DNA of 64,000 bases from CADCTM01 sp049671305 (GTDB lineage Bacteria > Cyanobacteriota > Cyanobacteriia > Cyanobacteriales > Coleofasciculaceae): the NCBI GenBank assembly GCA_049671305.1, contig JBATUR010000073.1:46497-110496 (forward strand). The letters are read 5' to 3'. The position numbers and the translations under genes were made by a program. Positions 9,191 through 18,286 of the stretch are shown here, piece by piece. How positions within the stretch are numbered: the first letter of the stretch is position 1; every line of letters begins with the position of its first letter. The notes under the pieces were generated by a model. That model worked only from the letters and a program-made list of their open reading frames with translations, had not been told where the DNA came from and did no database searches.

Positions 9191-9421
9191 ATGATTGCAA
9201 TAAACAATAACAATACAATTGGGCAAAACAACCGTAACGAGCCATCCCAAACAGGTTTAATCTCAGAAAAATCAGCGATCGTAATTTGTGGCTTAGGTGT
9301 TGCCGTTTTTGCCCTGCCAGTTTTAGTCGTAATTCAAGCCATCAGTGGTTTGTTTTGGGGAGGAGTTACAGTTTATCAGCTACTTAATAATTCTGGTGGC
9401 GCGGCAATGGATGAAGTTTAA
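9191..9421 (+). CDS. Small single-pass membrane protein, unknown
   Basis: 76 residues with an Asn-rich polar N-terminus (residues 1-25), one long hydrophobic segment (about 30-58, IVICGLGVAVFALPVLVVIQAISGLFWGG split across a Gly-rich turn) and a short polar tail. The start has GGGAAG upstream at good spacing. No family is recognised. Size and shape resemble the many small membrane proteins that stabilise photosynthetic or respiratory complexes, but nothing in the sequence proves this. Confidence 0.6.
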   Translation: MIAINNNNTIGQNNRNEPSQTGLISEKSAIVICGLGVAVFALPVLVVIQAISGLFWGGVTVYQLLNNSGGAAMDEV

Positions 9422-9749
9422 GCTAACTTTTAAAAGCTAATTTGGTCAGGGTTTTTTCTATTAATTAATACTCAGTTGGGGCAGAGAAGCTAAAGAAGCA
9501 GAAATGACCTTTGCCACCAAGCAAGACATAAATCTGAGTCAAACCAACTATTTTTATTGACGCGCAATAGGGGTGGGCAGAGAAAGCTCAGTCCTATAAT
9601 CCTGTTGACAGCAATAATATAGAGTCAAGCTCAAACTAGCCCCAGAGCAAATTCCTCTGCCCATAGAGACATTGATCATATTTGTGGGAAAACTCTACGG
9701 AAGAAAGTGCTATCCTCCACAGTGTGTGTTGTGTGAGGAAAATTTAGTT
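9422..9749 (+). promoter_or_regulatory. glmM upstream region with a long inverted repeat
   Basis: No gene is seen. TGGGCAGAG (9574-9582) and CTCTGCCCA (9655-9663) are perfect complements that enclose 72 bases, and a second pair TGTGG/CCACA (about 9683 and 9717) brackets sequence just before the glmM start. The arrangement could be a structured 5' leader or a small RNA. It does not look like the glmS ribozyme. Confidence 0.3.
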
Positions 9750-11234
9750 ATGGTTACATCCCCTGCCCGAATTCAGGGTATCAATCGTTTAGAAAGGTCG
9801 TCTCGGCTTCAGCAGCAGTCTTCACTTCGAGAAGCGTCAGTGAGCACTGGGGATCTGATGACTCATCTGCCGTTGACACTACCAGCTTCTCCCTTATTTG
9901 GTACAGATGGTATTCGGGGACGAGTGGGAGACTTATTAACGGCTGAGTTGGCACTACAAGTTGGTTTCTTTTCTGGTCAAGTTTTGCAAGCGTCGGCAGC
10001 AACAGCAGGACCTGTAATTGTCGGACAAGATTCGCGCAATTCTAGCGATATGTTGTCAATGGCGCTGGCTACGGGTTTGACGGCTGCGGGTTTGGAGGTT
10101 TGGAATGTTGGTTTGTGTCCAACCCCGGTTGTGGCTTATCTAAGTCGCTTCAGTCATGCAGTTGGTGGGGTGATGATTTCGGCAAGCCATAATCCTCCAG
10201 AGGATAATGGCATTAAGTTTTTTGGTGCCGAAGGTACGAAGCTATCGACAGGGTTACAAAAGCAAATTGAGGCGGGTTTAAGAGGTACGGTTAGTGCTGC
10301 GCCTAGCCAGCTTAAGGGCAAAAGTTATTACAGACCTGAGTTAATTGCTGATTATGTTGAATCGCTCAAGCGTCCTTTAAATGCTACTAATTTACAGGGA
10401 ATGCGAATTGTCCTAGATATGGCTTGGGGCGCGGCTGCGGGATTGGCAGGTCAGGTGTTTGCTGATTTGGGGGCACAGGTGTTCTGCTTGCACGATCAGG
10501 CAGATGGCGATCGCATTAATGTCAATTGTGGCTCAACCCATCTCCATGCCCTCCAAGAAGCTGTATGGCAGCACTCAGCGGATATGGGTTTTGCTTTTGA
10601 TGGCGATGCTGACCGAGTGATGGCGGTGGATGCCCAAGGGCGAGTAGTGGATGGGGATTATATTCTCTATTTCTGGGGGCAATTGCTGCGCCAACAAGGG
10701 CAGTTGCCTGATGATTTGATTGTCGCAACTGTTATGGCAAATTTGGGCTTTGAGCGGGCTTGGGAGCGCTTGGACGGTAAAATGGTCAGAACTGGAGTAG
10801 GCGATCAGTATGTTCAAGCTGAAATGCTCAGTCGTAAAGCGATGTTGGGCGGTGAGCAATCGGGACATATTCTTTGCCATCATTACAGTTTGACTGGGGA
10901 TGGTTTGCAGACGGCGTTGCATTTGGCGTTTTTGGTACGTCAGTCGGGTGTTTCTTTGAGTGAGTTGGTAAACCAAAGTTTTCAGACTTATCCACAGTTG
11001 TTGCGTAATGTGCGGGTGGAAGACCGCGAGACCAGAGTAAACTGGCAACAGTGTGATGCGGTAACAAATGCAATAGCGGATGCTGAGGCAGCAATGGGAA
11101 ATCAAGGCAGAATTTTGGTTCGAGCTTCGGGTACAGAGCCACTAATCCGCGTTATGGTGGAAGCTGAATCGGCTCAAGTTGCTAACCATTGGGCGTCAGA
11201 GCTGATTTTAGTCGTTCAGCAATATCTGGGCTAA
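9750..11234 (+). CDS. glmM: Phosphoglucosamine mutase
   Basis: 494 residues from the ATG at 9750, which has GAGGAA upstream; a TTG 26 codons earlier would add a Cys-rich segment unlike the family. The enzyme converts glucosamine-6-phosphate to glucosamine-1-phosphate on the route to UDP-GlcNAc for peptidoglycan and glycans. The phosphoserine loop MISASHNPPEDNG places the catalytic Ser at residue 146. The metal loop is DGDADR, and the sugar/phosphate loops GEQSGH and RASGTEPLIRVM are present. The N-terminus is ~45 residues longer than E. coli GlmM, which is common in cyanobacteria. It lies just before a glycosyltransferase cluster. Confidence 0.94.
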   Translation: MVTSPARIQGINRLERSSRLQQQSSLREASVSTGDLMTHLPLTLPASPLFGTDGIRGRVGDLLTAELALQVGFFSGQVLQASAATAGPVIVGQDSRNSSDMLSMALATGLTAAGLEVWNVGLCPTPVVAYLSRFSHAVGGVMISASHNPPEDNGIKFFGAEGTKLSTGLQKQIEAGLRGTVSAAPSQLKGKSYYRPELIADYVESLKRPLNATNLQGMRIVLDMAWGAAAGLAGQVFADLGAQVFCLHDQADGDRINVNCGSTHLHALQEAVWQHSADMGFAFDGDADRVMAVDAQGRVVDGDYILYFWGQLLRQQGQLPDDLIVATVMANLGFERAWERLDGKMVRTGVGDQYVQAEMLSRKAMLGGEQSGHILCHHYSLTGDGLQTALHLAFLVRQSGVSLSELVNQSFQTYPQLLRNVRVEDRETRVNWQQCDAVTNAIADAEAAMGNQGRILVRASGTEPLIRVMVEAESAQVANHWASELILVVQQYLG

Positions 11235-11286
11235 AGTTGAGGATGGTTACTTGTCAGTTAAACCAATGACGAATGACCAATAACTA

Positions 11287-12285
11287 ATGACCAATTTGCC
11301 ATTGATTTCGGTAATTATCCCCACCTACAGAAGGGAAGAACCTCTACGAAAGACGCTGGATGATGTTCTTAAGCAAGATTATCCCGCTTTTGAAGTGTTG
11401 GTGGTTGATCAAACTCCGACTCACGAACCGCAAACCCAAGCATATTTAAAACAGTTAGCTGATGCTCAAAAAATTAGCTGGTTTTGTGTTGATTGGGCAA
11501 GTTTACCAGGGGCAAGAAATTATGCGGTACGACGGGCGCAAGGGGAAATTATTCTCTTCATTGATGATGATGTGATGCTTCCCGTTGGGTGTTTAAAAGC
11601 TCATGCTTGCAACTATCAACGTCAAGAAGTTGGGGCAGTTGCAGGGCGAGTTTTTGACCGAATGAAACTGGCAGAAAAAGGGGGAGTTGGAGATGATTCT
11701 CTACTCCCTACTTATACTATTGAAGATTTACCAGAAGCAGCTATGAATCCTGGCATTGCTTGGTATTATCTTGACTTTGTACATACTATAAAAGCGCAGC
11801 CTGTCATCTCAGCAAGAGGATGTAATATGTCCTTTCGCCGTGAAATTTTTACGAAATATGGCTTGCAATTTGATGAACAGTTTCGCGGTAGTGCGGTACG
11901 AGAAGAATCAGATTTTTGTTTACGATTGCGTCTTACAGGTTATCAGATATGGTACGACCCAGAGGCGCATTTGGTGCATTTAGGTGAGGAGACTGGGGGA
12001 TGTCATGATCTTAGTACGCGATCGCTTCAATACCAACTTACTTTCTATCACAATCACTTTTTAATGGGACTAAAAAACCTCACCTTTATTGAGCAATTAT
12101 CTTTTTATCAGCGTTTATTTGATTGTCATGTTTTAGGAAATCCGCCTTGTTATAAAAGTGGTTCACCCATCAAAATTATTAGTCGTGCTGGTTTTTATAG
12201 TCTGGGCTTTTTCAATGCTCTTAGTACAATTATTAAATCTACTTTCAATGATGGTCAAAAGTATTCTCAGCAAGATAGTCATTAG
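11287..12285 (+). CDS. GT2 family glycosyltransferase
   Basis: 332 residues with a GT-A fold: ISVIIPTYRREEPLRKTL at the start, a metal-binding acidic run IDDDVMLP near residue 95, and the acceptor-side region RGCNMSFRREIF followed by REESDFCLRLRLTG, typical of GT2 enzymes. No membrane segment is evident. It should transfer a sugar from a nucleotide donor onto a glycan or lipid intermediate in the cytoplasm. It is the first of three glycosyltransferases on the same strand after glmM. The bases just before its ATG contain repeated TGACCAA/TAACTAA heptamers of the type common in cyanobacterial spacers. Donor and acceptor are unknown. Confidence 0.85.
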   Translation: MTNLPLISVIIPTYRREEPLRKTLDDVLKQDYPAFEVLVVDQTPTHEPQTQAYLKQLADAQKISWFCVDWASLPGARNYAVRRAQGEIILFIDDDVMLPVGCLKAHACNYQRQEVGAVAGRVFDRMKLAEKGGVGDDSLLPTYTIEDLPEAAMNPGIAWYYLDFVHTIKAQPVISARGCNMSFRREIFTKYGLQFDEQFRGSAVREESDFCLRLRLTGYQIWYDPEAHLVHLGEETGGCHDLSTRSLQYQLTFYHNHFLMGLKNLTFIEQLSFYQRLFDCHVLGNPPCYKSGSPIKIISRAGFYSLGFFNALSTIIKSTFNDGQKYSQQDSH

Positions 12286-12317
12286 TTTGCTTTAACTAAT
12301 AACAATAGATAAAAGTT

Positions 12318-13487
12318 ATGAGAATATTAGTTGCAAGTCATTCATATATAGTTGACCTCAACTGCGAGAAATTAAAAACATTAGCTAGATTAGAACCAGA
12401 AATAGAAGTAACTGTGGTTGTGCCGCGTCGTTGGCGTCCTGGCGGAGTACAGAATAAAATTATCGAAACCCAAGCTTATCAAGAAGGTTCATTTAGAATA
12501 GTACCTATCTCTAATTTTAGCGAAAATAACCAAGGATTGCTAACTTTTGGAGCTGAAATTATTCCCTTATTACGTCAATTTAAACCTCAAATTATCCAAG
12601 TAGAACAAGGCGCAAAGGCATTAGGTTATGCTCAGTTGATTACACTTAACAAGCTTTTGGGATTGAAATCAAAAAACTTCTTTTTTACTTGGTGGAATTT
12701 ACCTTATAAACTTAAGTTTCCCGTATCTTTATTAGAAAATTATAACTTACAAAATACCCACGGCTTAATTGTCGGTAATCAAGATGGTGCAGAAATATTG
12801 CGTCAACATGGCTACCAAGGACTAATTAAAGTTATGCCTCAATTAGGCGTAGATGAAAAACGATTTTGCCATCAGCCACAACCAGAATTAAGAAGTAAAC
12901 TAAACATTAAGCCAGATGAATTTGTAGTCGGATTTGTCGGGCGTTTTGTTGAAGAAAAAGGCTTAATTACCTTGGGCAAAGCTCTTTCTGAGTTGCAATA
13001 TATGCCTTGGAAATGGTTACTTTTAGGACGTGGCTACTTGCAGCAAACTTTGATGGAACTCGCGGACAAATGGGGCATTAAAGAACGTTTAATTTGGGTG
13101 GAAAGTGTTGACCATGATCAAGTACCTAGCTATATTAACCTGATGAATACTTTAGTTTTGCCTTCAGAAAATAATAGTCAATTTAAAACACTAACATCAG
13201 TGGGTTGGAAAGAGCAGTTTGGTCATGTATTAATAGAAGCAATGGCATCTAAAGTACCAGTAATTGGCTCAAATTCAGGTGAGATTCCTTATGTGATTGA
13301 AGATACAGGTTTAATCTTTCCTGAAGGAGATGTTCAGGCTTTGAAAAAATGTTTATTATCGCTAATGGAGCAACCTAAATTAGCAAATAAGTTTGCTAAT
13401 TTAGGTTATGAACGAGCAATGAGTCAATATACAAATAAGGCTTTGGCACTGCAGCAGCTAGATTTTTATCGAGAAGTAACTGGATAG
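12318..13487 (+). CDS. GT4 family glycosyltransferase
   Basis: 389 residues, GT-B fold. The N-terminal domain starts MRILVASHSYIVDLN. The C-terminal donor-binding domain has GFVGRFVEEKGL near residue 205 and the EX7E-type motif FGHVLIEAMASKVPVIGSNSGEIP near residue 300, where the two glutamates bind the nucleotide sugar. No signal peptide. It is a retaining transferase and starts 33 bases after the GT2 gene. Substrate not predictable from sequence. Confidence 0.88.
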   Translation: MRILVASHSYIVDLNCEKLKTLARLEPEIEVTVVVPRRWRPGGVQNKIIETQAYQEGSFRIVPISNFSENNQGLLTFGAEIIPLLRQFKPQIIQVEQGAKALGYAQLITLNKLLGLKSKNFFFTWWNLPYKLKFPVSLLENYNLQNTHGLIVGNQDGAEILRQHGYQGLIKVMPQLGVDEKRFCHQPQPELRSKLNIKPDEFVVGFVGRFVEEKGLITLGKALSELQYMPWKWLLLGRGYLQQTLMELADKWGIKERLIWVESVDHDQVPSYINLMNTLVLPSENNSQFKTLTSVGWKEQFGHVLIEAMASKVPVIGSNSGEIPYVIEDTGLIFPEGDVQALKKCLLSLMEQPKLANKFANLGYERAMSQYTNKALALQQLDFYREVTG

Positions 13488-13562
13488 ATATATACTTAAA
13501 ATTTTTAATGTATCTTGAATTATCTGAATTATTTAAATAGGAAAACACTGTTCTTTGATGTT

Positions 13563-14747
13563 GTGAGTAAAATTCTGAAAATTCTCCAGATTGTTCCTTC
13601 AATTTCTCTAGTTTATGGTGGTCCAAGCCAGATGATTTTGGGTCTTTCTTCAGCACTTGCAGCTCAAGGAATGGAAGTTACAGTAATCACAACTGACTCA
13701 AATGGAGATAGTGGTCAAGCGCCTTTAGATGTGCCGTTAAATACGCCTGTGGAGCAGGATGGTTATCAAGTTAGATACTTCCATTGTTCTCCTTTTCGCC
13801 GCTACAAATTCTCTATTGAATTGTTACGTTGGCTATCAACAAACAGTGCAAAATTTGACATTGCTCATATTCATGCACTGTTTTCTCCTATCAGTACGGC
13901 AGCAGCAACAGTTTCACGAGCTAAAAAATTACCTTATATTTTGCGTCCTTTAGGTACACTTGATCCGGCTGATTTAAGTAAGAAAAAACAGTTGAAAAAA
14001 CTTTATGCTGCACTTTGGGAAAAGCATAATTTAGCAGGTGCTGCGGCAATTCATTTTACTAGTATTCAAGAGGCAAAAATATCTGAACGTTTTGGAACTC
14101 AGACAGAAGATTTGATAATTCCCTTGGGAGTTTGCCCCCCCTTAGTTAGGAAGGAGCATGAGAGGGTAAGGGCTGAGTTTTTAATTCCAGATGATCGGCT
14201 TTTGGTATTATTCATGTCTCGTATTGACCCGAAAAAGGGGCTAGATTTGCTAATTCCGGCGTTGGAAAAACTGTTAAAAGAAAATAATATTTTCCACTTC
14301 GTCTTAGCAGGAACTAATCCTCAAGACCCAAGTTATGAGAAGCAAATTCAGCAACAAATTGAGGATTCAACTTTAGCGTCGCGCACAACAATTACGGGTT
14401 TTGTAACTGGTGAAATTAAAGCCGCCTTATTACAAGAAGCTGCTTTATTTGTCTTGCCTTCTTATTATGAGAACTTTGGAATAGCCGTAGCAGAAGCGAT
14501 GGTTGCTGGGACGCCAGTAGTGATTTCTGACCAAGTTCATATCTGGCAGGATGTTAAAGATGCCGAGGCGGGATGGGTTTGTGCTTGTGATCTGGAGGCT
14601 TTGGCGACGACTTTAAGCGAGGCGCTGCGGGATACTGGAGAGTTGCGGCGACGGGGGAAAAATGCTCAGGATTATGCTTTGAGAAATTATAGTTGGGATG
14701 CGATCGCTTCAACAATGATTCAGGCTTATCGGCAAATTCTGGAATAA
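13563..14747 (+). CDS. GT4 family glycosyltransferase
   Basis: 394 residues from a GTG at 13563, chosen because family members usually begin within a few residues of ILQIVPSISLVYGGPSQ. A TTG at 13515 would add 16 residues with no better ribosome binding site, so the start is uncertain. The GT-B fold shows GGPSQMILGLSSAL in the N-domain, FMSRIDPKKGLDLLIPAL in the C-domain and the EX7E motif YENFGIAVAEAMVAGTPVV. It is likely a sugar transferase in the same pathway as its two upstream neighbours; it converges with chlG. Confidence 0.85.
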   Translation: MSKILKILQIVPSISLVYGGPSQMILGLSSALAAQGMEVTVITTDSNGDSGQAPLDVPLNTPVEQDGYQVRYFHCSPFRRYKFSIELLRWLSTNSAKFDIAHIHALFSPISTAAATVSRAKKLPYILRPLGTLDPADLSKKKQLKKLYAALWEKHNLAGAAAIHFTSIQEAKISERFGTQTEDLIIPLGVCPPLVRKEHERVRAEFLIPDDRLLVLFMSRIDPKKGLDLLIPALEKLLKENNIFHFVLAGTNPQDPSYEKQIQQQIEDSTLASRTTITGFVTGEIKAALLQEAALFVLPSYYENFGIAVAEAMVAGTPVVISDQVHIWQDVKDAEAGWVCACDLEALATTLSEALRDTGELRRRGKNAQDYALRNYSWDAIASTMIQAYRQILE

Positions 14748-14835
14748 AACTTGCAAAATAAATCTACATATCATAGCGTGATCGCATTTCCCCTATTAAC
14801 AACTCCTACCAATCAAATATTTTGATAGATCTCAA

Positions 14836-15807
14836 TTAAATCCCTGCATGACCTAAAGCCAAACCTGCAACCAACATTCCTAATACCAAAAACGGTTGAG
14901 CGCTAGCTTGATATTTCACATCATTTTCTAACGGATTACGCAGGAAATACATATCCTGAAAAGTAATTTGAGGAATAATTAGCAACATTAAAATTGCTGC
15001 ATAAAGATTCTGATGAATGCTGACTAAATAACCGGCAATTCCCGCTTGAAAAATGTCAATCATCAAAACACAAATCCACGCCGCCGTACCGAGTCCAAAC
15101 ATTACAGGTAAAGAATTTAAACCCAATTGGCGATCGCCTTCTACACTCTTAAAATCATTAACTACTGCAATTCCTAGTCCCGCCAAACTATAAAACAGCG
15201 TTAAAATTGCGATCGTCCAATTCATTTCACCAAATAAAGCATGACCTGTCCACCAAGGCAGGGCAATATAACTCGCACCCAGGGCATAATTCCCCAACCA
15301 GCCATTCTTTTTCAACTTCAAAGGCGGGGCAGAATAAATATAAGCCAGGAATGCACCACCGATCGCAATACAAGTAATTGTCGGGAATTCATGACCAGCC
15401 CAACGATCTAAAGTGTAGGCTAAACCAAACCCAGCAAATAACAAAACTAAAATTTGTGTAACGACTTGGGGAACAGAAATTGCACCAGAAGGAATGGGGC
15501 GATAAGGTTCATTAATCGCGTCAATGTCGCGGTCATAAAAGTCATTTAAAGTTTGGGTATAACCCACCATCAAAGGACCCGAAAGCAGCATACAAGTTAA
15601 AGCTTTCAGAACATCTTCCAGCGTCCAACTATAAGCCCCAGAAGACGCCGCACCACAGACAACGCCCCAAATCAGGGGTATCCAGGTAATCGGTTTCATT
15701 AACTGGAGGCGAATCTTCCAAATTGAGGTTTCACCAGAGGCGGCACCTTTCATCCCTAGTAACTGCCGAGTTTTGGCGCTACGTTCAGCGGCGTTGTCTT
15801 TAGTCAT
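14836..15807 (-). CDS. chlG: Chlorophyll synthase
   Basis: 323 residues, typical length. ChlG esterifies chlorophyllide with geranylgeranyl or phytyl diphosphate in the thylakoid membrane, the last step of chlorophyll a synthesis. The UbiA-type prenyltransferase motifs are NDFYDRDIDAINEPYRPIPSG in the first half and NDFKSVEGDRQLG in the second, both binding the diphosphate through magnesium. About eight to nine membrane segments are visible. It is the last gene of a petP-get3d-chlG run, 36 bases after get3d. The region just upstream of its ATG carries a small TAACTAAC repeat. Confidence 0.96.
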   Translation of the reverse strand: MTKDNAAERSAKTRQLLGMKGAASGETSIWKIRLQLMKPITWIPLIWGVVCGAASSGAYSWTLEDVLKALTCMLLSGPLMVGYTQTLNDFYDRDIDAINEPYRPIPSGAISVPQVVTQILVLLFAGFGLAYTLDRWAGHEFPTITCIAIGGAFLAYIYSAPPLKLKKNGWLGNYALGASYIALPWWTGHALFGEMNWTIAILTLFYSLAGLGIAVVNDFKSVEGDRQLGLNSLPVMFGLGTAAWICVLMIDIFQAGIAGYLVSIHQNLYAAILMLLIIPQITFQDMYFLRNPLENDVKYQASAQPFLVLGMLVAGLALGHAGI

Positions 15808-15843
15808 TTGTGGTTAGTTGTTAGTTATGGGAGCAGTTACCCA

Positions 15844-16938
15844 CTAAAACGAAATTGTCAAGTAATTATTGTGAAATTTAGCACCTTTTACCGGTTGACC
15901 GCTCAAAGCTGGCGGCAATAAGATATTGCGCCGTTGATCCCCGGCATCAATGGTGACTTCTGGACCCGATTGAGTGAGCTTGACCTGCTTTTTATCAAAA
16001 CTGGGCAAAAACAAGCTTACCTGGCGCGTTGAGAGGTCAATGGCGATGGGTTTAGGAGCAAGGGTAGCTTGTTTAAAGTCGGGCATAGCATCCATCAGTG
16101 GTTGCCAGTCGGAACCAACGCGGGTGGGAATAAGGTTAAGGGATAACGGGTCGAATTCTGCTGTTAGTTCAGTATTTGCTGACTGGTTGAGTATAGCGCC
16201 GCCGACGGTGAGCCCGACTTGTTGTGCGCCACCCCAGAGGTATCTAGCAGTAGCGATCGCCGTTGGGTCATCACTGGTCACCAAATATGCCGCTACACGG
16301 TTAGGATCAGCCATTGCCGCCTTACCTTGTTCTAGGATATTAGTGGCTTGTTTGGTTTGTTCTGGGGCGAAATTATCGCCCGACCAGGATACATTAAGAA
16401 CTGTACTAGTAATGGGCTGAATGAAGGGTGAGACAGACTTCCAGACATCGGAATCTTCTACGACTTTGCGGAAGCGGCGGATATACCAGCTTAGGACTTC
16501 TGCCATACCCAACATTCGCAAGCTGGCTTGGTTGCCGTCGCCGTCGTAGATAATTACGTCATATTTGCCGCTATTTTCATATTCGCGGATCGCGTTTAGT
16601 GCCAAAGCGCTGTCCATGCCTGGTAAGATAGCGAGTTCTTGACCATAGACATTATTGAGAATAGGCGATCGCAAATATTGCTTTTCCAGTTTTTTAACTT
16701 CTTCCCAATTCCGTTCTAGCAGTACCGTACTTTGTAGTTGAACAGCTTGGAAATTCGTATCAATTGCGCTGGGATCAGAACCAACCGTTGCGCCCAGGAG
16801 GAGTCCAAAGGCAGGTGTAGGGTCTTGTCCGATGAGTAATACTCGTTGACCGAGGCGGGAAAGTTGTTTAGCAGCAGCGATCGCCATTGTAGTGCGACCA
16901 GTGCCGCCTTTGCCCAAAAAAGTAAGTAGCAGGGCCAT
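15844..16938 (-). CDS. Get3d-type (ArsA/Get3 fold) ATPase with C-terminal crystallin-like domain
   Basis: 364 residues. The N-terminus has the deviant P-loop GKGGTGRTT (residues 10-18) and then LSRLGQRVLLIGQDP, as in ArsA/Get3 ATPases. The C-terminal ~80 residues (RQVSLFLPSFDKKQVKLTQSG, GDQRRNILLPPAL) look like an alpha-crystallin/HSP20 beta-sandwich, the hallmark of the Get3d clade of cyanobacteria and plastids. Get3 proteins deliver tail-anchored or other hydrophobic membrane proteins; the Get3d client is not established to my knowledge. The usual P-loop lysine is replaced by Arg, while the upstream signature lysine (GKGG) is retained. It sits 2 bases after petP and before chlG, which suggests a thylakoid role. 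Confidence 0.88.
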   Translation of the reverse strand: MALLLTFLGKGGTGRTTMAIAAAKQLSRLGQRVLLIGQDPTPAFGLLLGATVGSDPSAIDTNFQAVQLQSTVLLERNWEEVKKLEKQYLRSPILNNVYGQELAILPGMDSALALNAIREYENSGKYDVIIYDGDGNQASLRMLGMAEVLSWYIRRFRKVVEDSDVWKSVSPFIQPITSTVLNVSWSGDNFAPEQTKQATNILEQGKAAMADPNRVAAYLVTSDDPTAIATARYLWGGAQQVGLTVGGAILNQSANTELTAEFDPLSLNLIPTRVGSDWQPLMDAMPDFKQATLAPKPIAIDLSTRQVSLFLPSFDKKQVKLTQSGPEVTIDAGDQRRNILLPPALSGQPVKGAKFHNNYLTISF

Positions 16939-16940
16939 TG

Positions 16941-17138
16941 TTAGTTTTCTGCGGGTTTCAGTTCATCTTCAAAAAACCAGGTGCTTGAATTATCTTCAAA
17001 TAGCACCACGATGCCGACACCACTGCCATCAGTCATTTTGTAGCTTTTGACAGTGCCGACTTTCCCCAGTTTACTGACAATTGCAGGCGATACCCTGTCT
17101 CTGAGGCGGTAGACTTTAACTTTTTGCCCGATCTCCAT
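16941..17138 (-). CDS. petP: Cytochrome b6f complex subunit PetP
   Basis: 65 residues, beginning MEIGQKVKVYRLRDRVSP, the characteristic PetP opening, with the SH3-like beta-barrel pattern GKVGTVKSYKMTDGSGVGIVV and a WFFEDEL end. PetP is a small peripheral cytoplasmic-side subunit of the cyanobacterial and red-algal cytochrome b6f complex that affects linear electron flow. It is the first gene of the petP-get3d-chlG operon, with only 2 bases before get3d. Confidence 0.93.
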   Translation of the reverse strand: MEIGQKVKVYRLRDRVSPAIVSKLGKVGTVKSYKMTDGSGVGIVVLFEDNSSTWFFEDELKPAEN

Positions 17139-17398
17139 TCCTGTTACTGTGTCCGATAGGATGAACCATTAAATAGTGTAGCCGAATCAGGACGCTAGGA
17201 TATGCAAAAAGGTAGTCAAAAGTGATGATTTACTTAATCTGTGGTAATAATTTGGCTGTACAAATCCAGGTGAGGGGGAAAATCGTAATTTCTTGCTCAA
17301 TTTAAGATAAGGTAACGTATCCTCAAATACAGGAAAAGCGGCGTCAAACAACGGGAAGCTTATTTGACCTAGCTTAGAAAAGAAGTGAGGGTTGTGGT

Positions 17399-18283
17399 GT
17401 GGTGGTTATAAGTGAGGCACGAGTGTTACTTAAAGAACTCAAACTATTTTTCCGTCGGATTATTAAGTTGAAGCGCTATTTGCCGATAAATGAACAACAG
17501 TGGGCAAAATTTGACTTGTTACGGACATTAGTTCGTCGGGATTTGGAGGCACGATATAAAGGTTCAATACTAGGTAATTTGTGGCCCCTGCTCAATCAAT
17601 TGTCGCAGTTGCTAATTTACACTTACGTTTTTTCAATTGTCCTGAATGTTAAGTTAACTTTAAAAGGTTTACCTCCCAATAATCTAACTTTTGGCTTATG
17701 GTTATTCGCTGGTTTACTACCTTGGATTGCCTTTACTGGGGGATTAATTCAAGCAACGGGTTCAGTACTTGCTCAACCAAATTTAGTCAAAAAAGTGGTA
17801 TTTCCCCTAGCTTTATTACCCTTAGTACCAATTTTATCAACTTTCATTGAAAGTGCCTTTGGCATGATGGCATTAATTATCTTAGTTGCTTTTTCTTCCC
17901 AAACATTGCACCCAACTTTAGCGCTGTTACCGTTAGTTTGGATACCCCAATTATTGTTAACTGCAGGATTAGGATATTTCCTAGCAGGGTTGACGGTATT
18001 TTTGCGGGATATTCCCCAGACATTAGGAGTTGTTTTAAATCTTTGGTTTTACATGACACCAATTGTCTATCCCGCTTCGGTTATTCCCCAAGAATTTCGT
18101 GAATGGGTGTTTTGGTTAAATCCTTTAGCCACCATTTCTGAAATTTATCGCGATTTATTCTTAGTTGGAGAAATTAAACATTGGGGAGAATGGGGCGTTG
18201 CTTCACTAATTTCTCTGGTTATATTTTTCCTGGGAATTGGATTATATCGGCGTTTAAAACCAGCTTTTGCTGATGTTTTGTAG
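17399..18283 (+). CDS. Polysaccharide ABC transporter permease (Wzm type)
   Basis: 294 residues from a GTG with GTGAGG eight bases upstream. The ABC-2 membrane domain pattern is clear: the cytoplasmic start LLRTLVRRDLEARYKGSILG, then about six membrane segments, and the signature YMTPIVYPASVIPQEFREWVFWLNPLATI near the C-terminus. Wzm-type permeases export lipid-linked polysaccharide across the plasma membrane together with a Wzt ATPase. The partner is not adjacent; the only matching ATPase in the window starts at 25807, 7.5 kb downstream on the same strand. It marks the left edge of the polysaccharide locus. Confidence 0.9.
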   Translation: MVVISEARVLLKELKLFFRRIIKLKRYLPINEQQWAKFDLLRTLVRRDLEARYKGSILGNLWPLLNQLSQLLIYTYVFSIVLNVKLTLKGLPPNNLTFGLWLFAGLLPWIAFTGGLIQATGSVLAQPNLVKKVVFPLALLPLVPILSTFIESAFGMMALIILVAFSSQTLHPTLALLPLVWIPQLLLTAGLGYFLAGLTVFLRDIPQTLGVVLNLWFYMTPIVYPASVIPQEFREWVFWLNPLATISEIYRDLFLVGEIKHWGEWGVASLISLVIFFLGIGLYRRLKPAFADVL

Positions 18284-18286
18284 CAG

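Noticed and set aside
9422..9749. glmS ribozyme or tRNA in the glmM leader
   Set aside because: The inverted repeats lack the core features of either; no cloverleaf or CCA-type end was found.
10575..11142. Several minus-strand ORFs within glmM
   Set aside because: Antisense to a complete, well-supported enzyme.
15974..16420. 148-residue plus-strand ORF opposite the Get3d gene
   Set aside because: Antisense shadow; the minus-strand protein has clear domains.
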